Positions 1-8,175 of a DNA stretch of 27,743 bases are shown in pieces (within the stretch, counting starts at the first letter, position 1; each line of letters starts with the position of its first letter). The notes under the pieces are model-generated. The model saw only the letters and a program-made list of their open reading frames with translations. It was not told the origin of the DNA and searched no databases. This stretch comes from Muribaculaceae bacterium (GTDB lineage Bacteria; Bacteroidota; Bacteroidia; Bacteroidales; Muribaculaceae): contig VSPE01000029.1 in NCBI GenBank assembly GCA_009775225.1, positions 1 to 27,743 on the forward strand. The letters run 5' to 3'. Position numbers and translations under genes: made by a program.

Positions 1-60
1 GCTCCTTTGCCGCAGGAATAAATCCGCCTCAAAATTTTCGGCCCTGTCGTTAACAAGCAT
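1..60 (-). CDS. Partial CDS, N-terminal 20 codons, product unknown
   Basis: An ATG at 60-58 opens a frame that runs off the left edge without a stop and reads MLVNDRAENFEADLF... Twenty codons are too few to recognise a family. Support for a real start is that a near-perfect palindromic operator-like site lies 15 bases upstream, and an AGAGG stretch lies about 10 bases before the ATG. It is codirectional with the membrane-protein gene that ends at 128. A fortuitous short frame cannot be excluded. Confidence 0.45.
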   Translation of the reverse strand, partial: MLVNDRAENFEADLFLRQRS

Positions 61-75
61 TATTAAACAACCTCT

Positions 76-91
76 TATGTTATACAACATA
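76..91. promoter_or_regulatory. Palindromic operator-like site A
   Basis: TATGTTATACAACATA is a palindrome of the form TATGTT-4-AACATA with complementary 6-base arms. Related sites occur at 10120, 10151, 18978 and 26988, all between genes. It lies just upstream of the left-edge partial gene. Size and symmetry suit a Crp/Fnr-family dimer. The link to the Crp/Fnr protein encoded at 9382-10080 is an inference. Confidence 0.6.
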
Positions 92-127
92 GTTTTTGAG
101 CAAAATTCTTCATGAAATTAACTTCAT

Positions 128-766
128 TTAACGTTTAGAGCGCTTTTGAGGCTGTTTTGACTCTACCAAGTGCATACCTTTCGAGTCAATCACTTTAAAA
201 CCGAGCGCCCCGGAGCGAAGCGCCAGCTCCACATAACAGCCTTTGCGCATCTTACGGAATGTGTTTACATTGACCGACACCGGCTTGTTAATGCCGCCTT
301 CAAGACAGACATCGATATAATACACTTTGTAAGGGTCGCCTCGGATATATCTGCGGGACGACACTCGCTTGGAGTGATAGCGGGTCTCGGAATATACGCG
401 CGTCACCTCGGCCTGCACAGGCTCGCACTCCCCCGCTCCAAGCCTGTTCGCCAGAAGAAGGGCGAAAGCAAACAGCCCGGTCGCAATTACCACGTAAATG
501 AGATAATTGAGCCACATTGCAGATATACCGCACATTCGCCCCATTGCCTTGCGCCCCCACAAGCCCGTAGCCACAGCAATAATGGCAGCCACAGTCCAGG
601 GTAGCCATACAGGAACAAGCGTAAGCGAGATGAGAGCCACACTACCGGCATATACAATCATGGCTATCAGTCCTAAAACCACAAAAACTGCCGTACGGCT
701 GCGCGGAGCACGGCTTTTGCTTTTGGCTGCCGCAGAAGAAGTGTCGTTGTCTTTTTCCTTTTCCAT
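128..766 (-). CDS. Membrane protein of unknown function
   Basis: This 212-residue protein has a charged N-terminus (MEKEKDND..., then a basic stretch), about three hydrophobic segments in its first 110 residues (TAVFVVLGLIAMIVYAGSVA, VPVWLPWTVAAIIAVATGLW, WLNYLIYVVIATGLFAFALL) and a basic soluble C-terminal half with a Lys/Arg-rich tail. I do not recognise the family. The ATG at 766 is preferred to the ATG at 796, because a good -7 promoter element (794-801) overlaps the upstream start and would place transcription initiation near 787. It is divergent from yqgE. The C-terminal half is rich in beta-strand-like, alternating residues and may be a small periplasmic or cytoplasmic domain. Confidence 0.75.
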   Translation of the reverse strand: MEKEKDNDTSSAAAKSKSRAPRSRTAVFVVLGLIAMIVYAGSVALISLTLVPVWLPWTVAAIIAVATGLWGRKAMGRMCGISAMWLNYLIYVVIATGLFAFALLLANRLGAGECEPVQAEVTRVYSETRYHSKRVSSRRYIRGDPYKVYYIDVCLEGGINKPVSVNVNTFRKMRKGCYVELALRSGALGFKVIDSKGMHLVESKQPQKRSKR

Positions 767-793
767 TTTATATGATTTTTCTTTATCGGTACA

Positions 794-801
794 CAAAAGT
801 A
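794..801 (-). promoter_or_regulatory. Candidate -7 element for the membrane-protein gene
   Basis: CAAAAGTA on the plus strand is TACTTTTG on the minus strand, an exact match to the Bacteroidota -7 consensus TAnnTTTG. A -33 TTTG at the usual spacing is not evident. It gives a leader of about 20 bases to the ATG at 766. Confidence 0.5.
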
Positions 802-886
802 CTAATAATTCGGCAACAAGAGTCCAACTCTCAAGGCTCTATGATTGTTTTTATTACATCCTTATCAACTAAAAATGCTGCGAGAG

Positions 887-1495
887 ATGAAAGATATTGC
901 TTCGATACTATTCAAAATCAGCGGCGTAAAAAAGACGCCGGCTGCAGGAAGTGTGCTCATAGCCGAACCGTTCCTGAAAGATACCTTCTACACTCACGGC
1001 GTAATGTCGATAATCGACTATGTGCCCGAAGATGGTGCCACTGGCGTAATTCTCAACAACCGTTCGGAATACAAACTGGCCGACCTGCTCGACAATATAA
1101 CGGTTCCCGAGCCTATTCCCGTATTCTGCGGAGGCTCTACAGGGCAGGACAGACTCTTTTTTATACATACATTAGGACCCGACATCATTGCTGATGCCAG
1201 GCCCTATGCGCCCGGTCTTTACGTGGGTGGGAACTTCGACGATGCAATAAGCTATGTCAACGACGGATACAATACCGAAGGCGCCATTCGCTTTTTTCTC
1301 GGGTACTGCAACTGGGTGGAAGGCCAGCTGGAACGCGAGATACAGAACGACAAATGGGTAAGCGCAGGGAATAGTACTTCCCCGGAAGAGCTTCTGTCGG
1401 AAGCAGGCGATGCCTACTGGCACCGCATGGTACGAGGCCTCGGCCCCGACTACCGCTCATGGAGTCTTCTGCCCCGCAATGCCGTGTGCAACTAA
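887..1495 (+). CDS. yqgE: YqgE/AlgH family protein (DUF179)
   Basis: The protein is about 202 residues, the usual size for the family. Features seen are the N-terminal GSVLIAEPFL segment, the TGVILNN strand, the VFCGGSTGQDRLFFIHTL core (family pattern: GGP/GGS followed by LFxLH) and the IRFFLGYCNWVEGQLERE segment (family pattern: FxGYxGWxxGQLExE). The molecular role of YqgE is not settled, although structures show a compact alpha/beta fold. The start at 887 (MKDIASILFK) matches the usual Bacteroidales N-terminus. An ATG at 875 and a TTG at 845 are in frame upstream. It ends 5 bases from the convergent porin gene. Confidence 0.9.
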   Translation: MKDIASILFKISGVKKTPAAGSVLIAEPFLKDTFYTHGVMSIIDYVPEDGATGVILNNRSEYKLADLLDNITVPEPIPVFCGGSTGQDRLFFIHTLGPDIIADARPYAPGLYVGGNFDDAISYVNDGYNTEGAIRFFLGYCNWVEGQLEREIQNDKWVSAGNSTSPEELLSEAGDAYWHRMVRGLGPDYRSWSLLPRNAVCN

Positions 1496-1500
1496 CTGGC

Positions 1501-2865
1501 TCAGAACGAATAGCTCAATCCCAACGAAGGGATAAAGGCATGCACCTTATAGTCGGCCGTAAATGTGCCTTGAGGTGTCAGACCTAGCATTTCGGGAAGT
1601 GCGGGGTTCTGCTGCGCGGCAATCTTGTACACCAGGTCGTCGTAGTGGCCGGTAGCGTTTTTAATGCCGCAGCCCTGCACGTACATAAAAGCAAAATCAA
1701 TAGACAGGTTGCGCACGGGGCGGAAGGATAGACCCAACGAAGGCTCGATGCGTGTCTGTCCTGGAGTTTCGGGATTGTAGAAATCCTTGTCACAGGGGCT
1801 GGTGTCTATCATCAGACCAGCGCGCAAATCGAGGCGTTTTGTCACACCCCACTGCGCACCAAGGTGATAGGTGAGCGAGTTGTGATAGTTCTTCTCCAGA
1901 TGCTGGTCGAAGGCCTCCAGATTGGCAAACTCAATATCAAGGTATTTATATGTACCCCAGCCGTTGAGCTGAAGGTCGAACGCCAGAATAAGATTGTCGA
2001 GCGGCTTGTACGACACACCTGCAGTAAGCACATAGGGAGCAGGGAGCGAAGCCTTGAAGTTGGTCTGGTTCAGATTATCGAGCACGGGAGAGAGCATCGA
2101 CTCGGCAGCACCTGAGTAGCTTACAGCGGCATCACCCTTCTCTACCGTCATAGTCATTTTTGAGCGATACGACACACCCACAGTCCAGCGACGGCTTATA
2201 TCCCACATGGCACCGAGGCTGTAGCCTACGGCAAGCTTGCTGGAGCCTTTGAGATTGACCGACGCAGGTGTCGCACCGGGGGCGTACATGGCTTCGGGAG
2301 GCATACCCAAAGCACCCATCAGACGGTTGAGCGACTCTCCGCCAAGCAAACCTTTATAGAGGTCGACAGAACCCCAGGAGAGCATCAGTCCGGCACCTAC
2401 CGAAAGATTGGGAAGAAAGCGATAAGAAAGTGTGGGCTGCACGGTAAACATCTTTATACCCACTTTCTGATTGAGCACAGCACCGGGCCAGTGCTCTCCC
2501 CAGTTGATAGACGAGCCATAAGGCGTATAGAACGTGACACCGCCGTAGAAGCCGTCGATAATACGCCACGACGAGCTGATATTGAACGGTGTAGACAAGT
2601 CGTTGTCGGTCTTGTAGTCAGCACCCTGATAAGTGGCGGTCGCATAAGCCGAAATAGCGGCCACTGAAGCGGAGATGTCGAAAGTCTTGTCCGAAAAAGC
2701 AAGAGCGCCGGGATTAAAGAGCTGGCTTTCCGCTCCGAGTTTCATAGCCACGCCTACGTGACCCATACCGGTCTGGCGGGTGCTTAACGTATTGACCTGA
2801 TACCCCTCGGCTCTCAATCCGAGTACAGCAGCCAATGTAGCAAGCGAGATAAAAATTCTTCTCAT
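1501..2865 (-). CDS. FadL/OmpP1/TodX-type outer-membrane transporter
   Basis: This 454-residue protein starts with a signal peptide (MRRIFISLATLAAVLGLRAEG). The mature N-terminus resembles the FadL family: a conserved N-terminal hatch region (TRQTGMGHVGVAMKLGAES, followed by FNPGALAF), then alternating aromatic/hydrophobic strands typical of a 14-strand barrel, ending in LSLSYSF with the C-terminal Phe expected of barrel proteins. FadL homologues move hydrophobic compounds such as long-chain fatty acids across the outer membrane. The substrate here cannot be told from sequence. The gene is monocistronic, with its own promoter at 2894-2926, and converges on yqgE with a 5-base gap. Confidence 0.9.
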   Translation of the reverse strand: MRRIFISLATLAAVLGLRAEGYQVNTLSTRQTGMGHVGVAMKLGAESQLFNPGALAFSDKTFDISASVAAISAYATATYQGADYKTDNDLSTPFNISSSWRIIDGFYGGVTFYTPYGSSINWGEHWPGAVLNQKVGIKMFTVQPTLSYRFLPNLSVGAGLMLSWGSVDLYKGLLGGESLNRLMGALGMPPEAMYAPGATPASVNLKGSSKLAVGYSLGAMWDISRRWTVGVSYRSKMTMTVEKGDAAVSYSGAAESMLSPVLDNLNQTNFKASLPAPYVLTAGVSYKPLDNLILAFDLQLNGWGTYKYLDIEFANLEAFDQHLEKNYHNSLTYHLGAQWGVTKRLDLRAGLMIDTSPCDKDFYNPETPGQTRIEPSLGLSFRPVRNLSIDFAFMYVQGCGIKNATGHYDDLVYKIAAQQNPALPEMLGLTPQGTFTADYKVHAFIPSLGLSYSF

Positions 2866-2893
2866 AAATAAGTCTTTTATTCCAATGATTTTG

Positions 2894-2926
2894 CAAAATT
2901 AGAAATAACTTACCAAGCTCACCAAA
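2894..2926 (-). promoter_or_regulatory. Promoter of the FadL-type gene
   Basis: The minus strand carries TAATTTTG (2901-2894), an exact -7 match. A TTTG at 2926-2923 lies 21 bases further upstream, matching the -33 element. Predicted initiation is about 25 bases before the ATG at 2865. Confidence 0.65.
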
Positions 2927-2995
2927 AAATAAGACAAACCGACCAATATATGCCCAAGTATGCTAAGATTTACACATCGCGTCCGCCTCTTATAG

Positions 2996-3033
2996 GAAAA
3001 CAAAGCCGCCTCCCCGGTGTCGGGAAGGCGGCT
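2996..3033 (-). terminator. Intrinsic terminator of rpsO
   Basis: On the minus strand AGCCGCCT (3033-3026) pairs with AGGCGGCT (3011-3004), and the stem is extended by a GGG/CCC pairing. It is followed by a T-rich run read from 3003 down to 2996. It lies about 30 bases past the rpsO stop. Confidence 0.85.
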
Positions 3034-3064
3034 TCTGTAGATTTTGTTTCGCGCAGTCGGCTGC

Positions 3065-3340
3065 TTACTTGCGGATGCCGAGTTCTTTCTGAGCGATGAT
3101 TGCGCGGTAGCGGTTGATGTCTTTGCGCATCAGGTAGTCGAGAAGACGACGACGCTTACCTACAAGCATCTTAAGGGCGCGTTCAGTTGTATGATCTTTG
3201 TGGTTTGACTTCAGATGCTGAGTCAGGTGAGCAATACGAACCGAGAATAATGCAATCTGTGCTTCAGGCGAGCCAGTGTCAGTCTTACCCTTACCGTATT
3301 TCTCGAAGATCTGTACTTTTTCTTCAGAATTTAAGTGCAT
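3065..3340 (-). CDS. rpsO: 30S ribosomal protein S15
   Basis: The 91-residue protein starts at MHLNSEEKVQIFEKYG and contains the S15 hallmarks TGSPEAQIALFSVRIAHLTQHLK, followed by HTTERALKMLVGKRRRLLDYL. S15 is an early-binding protein of the 30S platform and contacts the three-way junction of 16S rRNA helices 20-22. The ATG at 3340 gives the canonical length. The frame is open 18 codons further upstream, but that stretch is leader sequence with no resemblance to S15. It has its own promoter and a strong terminator. A small hairpin in the leader may be an autoregulatory site. Confidence 0.98.
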   Translation of the reverse strand: MHLNSEEKVQIFEKYGKGKTDTGSPEAQIALFSVRIAHLTQHLKSNHKDHTTERALKMLVGKRRRLLDYLMRKDINRYRAIIAQKELGIRK

Positions 3341-3379
3341 TCTTAGAAATTTTTTGGTGTGAATAAAATATATAATATG

Positions 3380-3394
3380 GTGTGACGGGCACAC
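3380..3394 (-). promoter_or_regulatory. Small hairpin in the rpsO leader
   Basis: GTGTG (3394-3390 on the minus strand) can pair with CACAC (3384-3380) across a 5-base loop. It sits at the very start of the predicted rpsO leader, about 40 bases before the ATG. S15 represses its own translation through leader structures in several phyla, but those structures differ. A role here is inference only. Confidence 0.35.
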
Positions 3395-3403
3395 TTTCGG
3401 CTG

Positions 3404-3434
3404 CGAAATTAGCTAAAATTTCTCAGACAGCAAT
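3404..3434 (-). promoter_or_regulatory. Promoter of rpsO
   Basis: The minus strand shows TAATTTCG (3411-3404), one mismatch from TAnnTTTG. A TTG within ATTG (3434-3431) lies 19 bases upstream. Predicted initiation near 3397 gives a leader of about 57 bases. Confidence 0.5.
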
Positions 3435-3459
3435 ACACTTTAACCTATTTTAATATTTA

Positions 3460-5475
3460 TCAGAGGCTTCTGTACTGACGACCATAGCGGAGCATCTGCT
3501 CGGGATAGCCTTCTGTATAGTCTATCGTCACGTCGATAATGCGGCCTTCGGCATCGCGTACAGCGGTGTATACAGGATTGACAAAGCCCTTGTAAGGAGC
3601 GATGTTCAGGCCTGCATAGCGGTCGAGTACCTCTTTATGAAGAACCGGGTCGACTTTCACGGCATAAGTCTCTACGAGCGATTTCGCAGCTGCGTAATCG
3701 CCTGTCGAACGCACACGCTGTATCTCGGCAAGGAGCTTACCGAAGAGACCGCGAAGCGCCTCATAGTCGTTGATCCGGATATAAGTCTTACCGTCGCGCT
3801 CCACCAGTTCGATTACATTGTCGGCCTTGCCATGCTCGTAGGCCCAGCGGGCAATGAGGGCACGGTTGCGCATGTGAGCCTCCTCGATATCTTTGCCGGG
3901 TTCTATACGCATGAGCTGGGTCATCATCCCGTTGAGTATATATTTGTAGTACTCCGACTTATAAGCCTCGGGGCTATCAAGCAATCCGATTTCGATAAGC
4001 TTGGGGTCGCCGAGGTAGTACAGCGCGAAGAGGTCGGCGCGGGCTTCCTCGATAGTCGAGCCGTGCTCCTTGAGTGCGTCGGGGTCTACTCCGGGAAGCA
4101 GACGTCCGGAACCATGTCCGAGGCACTCGTGAAGGTCGGTGTGCAGATTGTCGGTGATAAACAGGTAGCTGTCGAGCAGACGTGCGGTCTCTTCATCGAT
4201 TACAAACTCCTCGTTGAAGCCGTCGCCGTGCGATGCGGCGTCATAGGCCTGGGTAATATTCTCGAGTGTTACCGACTTGGAGCCGTGCGCCGCACGAATC
4301 CAGTTGGCATTGGGCAGATTGATGCCGATAGGAGTGGCGGGATAAGCGTCGCCGGCAAGTATAGCGGCAGTGATGACCTTTGCCGACACACCCTTCACAG
4401 ACTCTTTCTTGAACGACGAATCAACGGGAGAGTTATCCTCGAACCACTGAGCATTGCCGCTCAGTATCTCGGTACGCTCGCTCGCGGGGATATTCTTGAA
4501 ATTGACAATCGACTCCCATGCACCGGTCATGCCGAGCGGGTCGCCGTAGCTCTCGATAAAGCCGTTGATAAAGTCGACCTGCGAATCTGTATCCTCGGCC
4601 CACTCGATTGAGTACTTGTCGAATGTGGCAAGGTCGCCGGTTGTGTAGAAGTCGATGAGTGTGCGGATAGTCTGACGCTGCGCATCGTTTTCGGCATAAA
4701 CCGACGCGCTGTCGAGGTTAGCCACGATGTGCTCGATAGCATTGGAGTAGAGACCGCCTACCTTGTAGGGCTCTTCTACAATCTTGCCGTCGACCTTGCG
4801 CAGACGGGTATTGAGGCCGTAGCTTACAGGAGTGAGGTCTCCGGGTTTCTTTATGCCGTTATAGTAAGCTTCCACCTCGCTCTGTGTGAGGCCTGCCTCA
4901 TAGAGGTTGTTGGCGCTTGAGGCGATAAGGTCGGCACCCTCGGCCTGGTTCACACGCTTAGCGGCGAGGGCGGGGTTGAAGATAAGCTCTACAAGAGCTT
5001 CGGTGTTGGCGGGAGCGGCACCCTCTGGCAGCGCGGCGATGCGGCTTTCGAGGAAGTCGCGGCTGAATGTCGGCACAAACTTGTCGGTGCTGTAGTGGTG
5101 GTGGATACCGTTGCCGAACCACACCTGCTTCATATATGTATCGAAAGCCTTGTAATCGGCGCTTTCGCGGTCGCCGTCATAATTGGTGTACACAGCCTCG
5201 AGGAGGTCACGCATAGCAAGGTTGTCGGCGTTGTTCTGGTCCCAGAGGATGTCGCGGCCCCACAGTGCTGCCTCGGTAAGATAGTACACAAGTATCTTCT
5301 GATTGAGCGAAAGACTGTCGAAGTCGGGCACCTTATAGCGAAGTACCTCGATGTCGGCAAAACGCTCTACATGATAGTTGAAATCGTCGTCGGCCTCGGC
5401 GCGCTGCGCAGTGCGGCTGCACGACGTTGAGAGCATACTTGCCATAATGGTTGCGATAATTAGTGATTTTTTCAT
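3460..5475 (-). CDS. M49 family dipeptidyl peptidase III, exported
   Basis: At 671 residues this matches the length of the bacterial DPP III of Bacteroides thetaiotaomicron and is shorter than the human enzyme. DPP III removes N-terminal dipeptides from oligopeptides. The zinc motif HECLGH is near residue 448 and is followed by GSGRLLPG. The second motif, IEEARADLFALYYLGD, holds the downstream Glu ligand, so the HExxGH...EExxA(D/E) pair diagnostic of M49 is intact. The N-terminus (MKKSLIIATIMASMLSTSC) is a signal peptide with a lipobox-like end and Cys19, so the protein is probably an exported lipoprotein rather than cytosolic like the eukaryotic enzyme. It is the last gene after rlmI, with a 41-base gap. 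Confidence 0.93.
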   Translation of the reverse strand: MKKSLIIATIMASMLSTSCSRTAQRAEADDDFNYHVERFADIEVLRYKVPDFDSLSLNQKILVYYLTEAALWGRDILWDQNNADNLAMRDLLEAVYTNYDGDRESADYKAFDTYMKQVWFGNGIHHHYSTDKFVPTFSRDFLESRIAALPEGAAPANTEALVELIFNPALAAKRVNQAEGADLIASSANNLYEAGLTQSEVEAYYNGIKKPGDLTPVSYGLNTRLRKVDGKIVEEPYKVGGLYSNAIEHIVANLDSASVYAENDAQRQTIRTLIDFYTTGDLATFDKYSIEWAEDTDSQVDFINGFIESYGDPLGMTGAWESIVNFKNIPASERTEILSGNAQWFEDNSPVDSSFKKESVKGVSAKVITAAILAGDAYPATPIGINLPNANWIRAAHGSKSVTLENITQAYDAASHGDGFNEEFVIDEETARLLDSYLFITDNLHTDLHECLGHGSGRLLPGVDPDALKEHGSTIEEARADLFALYYLGDPKLIEIGLLDSPEAYKSEYYKYILNGMMTQLMRIEPGKDIEEAHMRNRALIARWAYEHGKADNVIELVERDGKTYIRINDYEALRGLFGKLLAEIQRVRSTGDYAAAKSLVETYAVKVDPVLHKEVLDRYAGLNIAPYKGFVNPVYTAVRDAEGRIIDVTIDYTEGYPEQMLRYGRQYRSL

Positions 5476-5516
5476 TTATGTGAGGTTTGATTGTGTTCTT
5501 TTTTCATAGAGTACCG

Positions 5517-6740
5517 TCACTCCACATACAGCACAAGCCCCTTGAGGTATTCGCCTTCGGGGTGGTAGATGTTTACGGGGTGGTCGGCAGGCTGTGTGAG
5601 CTGGTGCAATATGCGCACGCGGCGACGGCTCTGCGCCGCGGCAGAGAACACCGCGAGGCGGAACTGCTCCTTGCTTACAGCCTGTGAACACGAGAAGGTA
5701 AACAGTATACCGCCCGGAGCAATCTTCTCGAAAGCCTTGGCATTTAGGCGACGGTAGCCCTGAAGAGCGTTGCGTAGGGCACTCCTGTGCTTGGCAAACG
5801 CCGGCGGGTCGAGTATTATAAGGTCGTGGCAACCGCTATCCATTGCGTCAAGATATTTGAAAGCATCTTCGGCACGCGAACTATGGCGAGTGTCGCCGGG
5901 GAAGTTCAGAGCCACATTTGCATCGGTGAGCGTGATAGCCTTGGCCGACGAGTCTACGGAAACGACCTCGCGCGCACCGCCCTGAAGGGCATACACCGAG
6001 AACCCACCTGTATAGCAGAACATATTAAGAACAGAACGTCCGTGGCTGTAGCGCCCGACAAGGGCGCGGTTGTCGCGCTGGTCAACGAAAAAGCCTGTCT
6101 TCTGGCCGCGCAGCCAATCAATACGGAAGTCGAGTCCGTTCTCGGAGGCGGTATCACTAATAAACTCGCCTTTAAGATAGCCGTTTGTGGCATCGAGATG
6201 TGCCTTATAGGGCAACGTGGTCTCCGATTTGTAGTACACGCTGCGCACGCCCAACTCAGGGATAGCCACCAGGGCATCCGCAACTGTATTGCGGGCAAAG
6301 TGCATGCCAGGCGAGTGTGCCTGTACTACAGCCGTAGCACCATATATATCCACTACGAGTCCGGGCAGAAAATCGCCCTCGCCATGTACAAGGCGGTAAG
6401 CGGTAGTATTATCGGAAGGCAGGCCAAGAGCGCGACGCATTGCGGCGGCCTGCTCCAGACGCGCACGGAAGAAAGAGCCGTCCACGCTCTCTTCGGCATC
6501 GAAGGTGAGCATGCGCACGGCGATACTTCCTATCTGGAAATGACCAAGGCCTACAATACGGCCGTCGGAAGCGGCAACAGCCACAAGGTCGCCCTCCTCT
6601 ACCCCGTCGCCGTCCTGCGGCATACGGGTAAGAGCGCCGGAGAAAACCCACGGGTGGAAGCGGTCGAGCGACTCTTCCTTGCCGCGGCGAAGATTGAGTA
6701 TGGCAATGCCTGATGCTGTTTTGTTCATTGCGTGTGTCAT
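5517..6740 (-). CDS. rlmI: RlmI-like class I SAM-dependent rRNA methyltransferase
   Basis: This 407-residue protein has an N-terminal PUA-like domain (LNLRRGKEESLDRFHPWVFSG), a central EEHGG/RlmI-type region (LVHGEGDFLPGLVVDIYG) and a Rossmann methyltransferase domain with VLNMFCYTGGFSVYA, LDPPAFAK and the Cys motif FTFSCS. RlmI makes m5C1962 in E. coli 23S rRNA, and the same activity is inferred here. The ATG at 6740 overlaps the rseP stop as ATGA, which supports this start and translational coupling. An internal ATG (MNKTASG) four codons later is possible. Confidence 0.92.
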   Translation of the reverse strand: MTHAMNKTASGIAILNLRRGKEESLDRFHPWVFSGALTRMPQDGDGVEEGDLVAVAASDGRIVGLGHFQIGSIAVRMLTFDAEESVDGSFFRARLEQAAAMRRALGLPSDNTTAYRLVHGEGDFLPGLVVDIYGATAVVQAHSPGMHFARNTVADALVAIPELGVRSVYYKSETTLPYKAHLDATNGYLKGEFISDTASENGLDFRIDWLRGQKTGFFVDQRDNRALVGRYSHGRSVLNMFCYTGGFSVYALQGGAREVVSVDSSAKAITLTDANVALNFPGDTRHSSRAEDAFKYLDAMDSGCHDLIILDPPAFAKHRSALRNALQGYRRLNAKAFEKIAPGGILFTFSCSQAVSKEQFRLAVFSAAAQSRRRVRILHQLTQPADHPVNIYHPEGEYLKGLVLYVE

Positions 6741-8167
6741 TTGATGAAGAAGCGGTAAATATCGTTACCGTTGGCGTATACCAGCAACAACAGCAGGAAT
6801 ACGAACCCGCAGGTATTCACTATCTCGAGGAAGCGGTCAGACGGTTTTTTGCCTGTAATCATTTCTACAAGGAGGAAGAGTGTGTAGCCGCCGTCGAGGC
6901 CCGGTATGGGTATAATGTTCATAAAGGCAAGTATAATGGACAGGAACGCTGTTATCTGCCAGAACATATACCAGTTCCACTGATTGGGGAAGAGGTCTCC
7001 GAGAGTGCCGAAGCCGCCGAGGCTCTGCGCTCCTTCCTTTGTAAATACAAGCTTCATGGACGACACATAGCTGCCGAGGCGGTCGGTACCTATTTCCCAG
7101 CCGCGCGGTATGGCTTGCCAGAGATTATAGTTCACTGTCTGTCGCTCGAATATGTCTATAGGGCTGAGCATCTGTATGCCTATCTTGCCTGTTTCGCTTA
7201 TGGCTACGCTCTTTGTCTCGGGCGTACCATCGGCATGAAGCACAAGCACGTCGACAGTCTTTCCCGCATGCGCCTTGAGCGAGGGCAGAAACTCGGTAAT
7301 CGTCGGCACCGTATCGGCATCCACTCGCAGTATCCTGTCGCCCTGTGCTATGCCGGCACGTACGGCAGGCTCTCCGGGCGATGTCTTGGCCACAACCACA
7401 GGTATACGGATAGCCATAGGCACGTAGTCCTTGCCCTTGGTCGCAAGCTGTCTCAGGAGCTCATCCGACACAGTAATAACGGTGTCGCGACCGTCGCGAC
7501 GAACACCCACACGTGCACCGGGCTGTATGATATCCCAGTTGATAGAATAATCTGTGGCATCCAGTTCCTTGCCGTCAAGAGTGAGGAGCATGTCGCCGTT
7601 GCGGAAACCGGCATCCTGCATCTCCTTGCTGAAATCCATACCCTCGGTCATTGCCTGGAAGGGAATTACATCATCGCCCCAGTGCAGCGCTATGCCCACA
7701 TATATCACAATGGCAAGCACGAAATTGAGGCACACGCCGGCTACCATTACGCACAGACGCTGCCATGCCGGCTTGGAACGCAGCTCCCAGCTCTGAGGTT
7801 CGGACGCGAGGTCGTCGGCACTCTTGGTTTCATCTACCATGCCGGCAATATCGCAGTAGCCGCCGAGAGGCAGCCAGCCGAGGCCGTATACGGTGTCGCG
7901 CCATGTAGGCTTGCCGTCGGGCCTTGCGAGGTGCTCCTTCCCTACTTTCAGCGAGAGAGCGCCTTTGCTGCCGTTGCGGGCAAAAATATCGAGCGTCCCT
8001 TTGGCGGGGTCGTAGCGGAGAATTGAGAACCAAGGATTGAAGAAGAGATAGAAACGGTTGACCTTCACTCCGAAGATGCGGGCGAAGATGTAATGGCCGA
8101 ACTCGTGCACCGTCACCAGAATTACGAGAGCGACCACGAGCTGAAGGGCTTTAATAAGAATTTCCAT
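6737..8167 (-). CDS. rseP: RseP-type site-2 membrane metalloprotease
   Basis: This 476-residue protein belongs to the M50B family. The zinc motif HEFGH is at residues 21-25 inside the first membrane segment. A second PLGGY motif near residue 108, PDZ-like regions in the middle (residues about 200-340) and the third-ligand motif IPIPGLDGGY near residue 420 in a C-terminal hydrophobic segment complete the family layout. RseP cleaves transmembrane anti-sigma factors and signal-peptide remnants. No anti-sigma substrate is encoded nearby. The start lies 8 bases after the dxr stop, and the stop overlaps rlmI by 4 bases. The dxr-rseP order is common in bacteria. Confidence 0.97.
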   Translation of the reverse strand: MEILIKALQLVVALVILVTVHEFGHYIFARIFGVKVNRFYLFFNPWFSILRYDPAKGTLDIFARNGSKGALSLKVGKEHLARPDGKPTWRDTVYGLGWLPLGGYCDIAGMVDETKSADDLASEPQSWELRSKPAWQRLCVMVAGVCLNFVLAIVIYVGIALHWGDDVIPFQAMTEGMDFSKEMQDAGFRNGDMLLTLDGKELDATDYSINWDIIQPGARVGVRRDGRDTVITVSDELLRQLATKGKDYVPMAIRIPVVVAKTSPGEPAVRAGIAQGDRILRVDADTVPTITEFLPSLKAHAGKTVDVLVLHADGTPETKSVAISETGKIGIQMLSPIDIFERQTVNYNLWQAIPRGWEIGTDRLGSYVSSMKLVFTKEGAQSLGGFGTLGDLFPNQWNWYMFWQITAFLSIILAFMNIIPIPGLDGGYTLFLLVEMITGKKPSDRFLEIVNTCGFVFLLLLLVYANGNDIYRFFIK

Positions 8168-8175
8168 TTATCGAA

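Noticed and set aside
3341..3394. N-terminal extension of S15
   Set aside because: The frame is open, but the added residues do not resemble S15 and cover the leader hairpin. The ATG at 3340 gives the canonical length.
3637..4611. 324-codon plus-strand open frame
   Set aside because: Antisense to the M49 peptidase, including its zinc motif; no independent evidence.
6713..8026. 437-codon plus-strand open frame
   Set aside because: Antisense to rseP, whose catalytic motifs and gene overlaps are clear. The translation is low in complexity and resembles no family.
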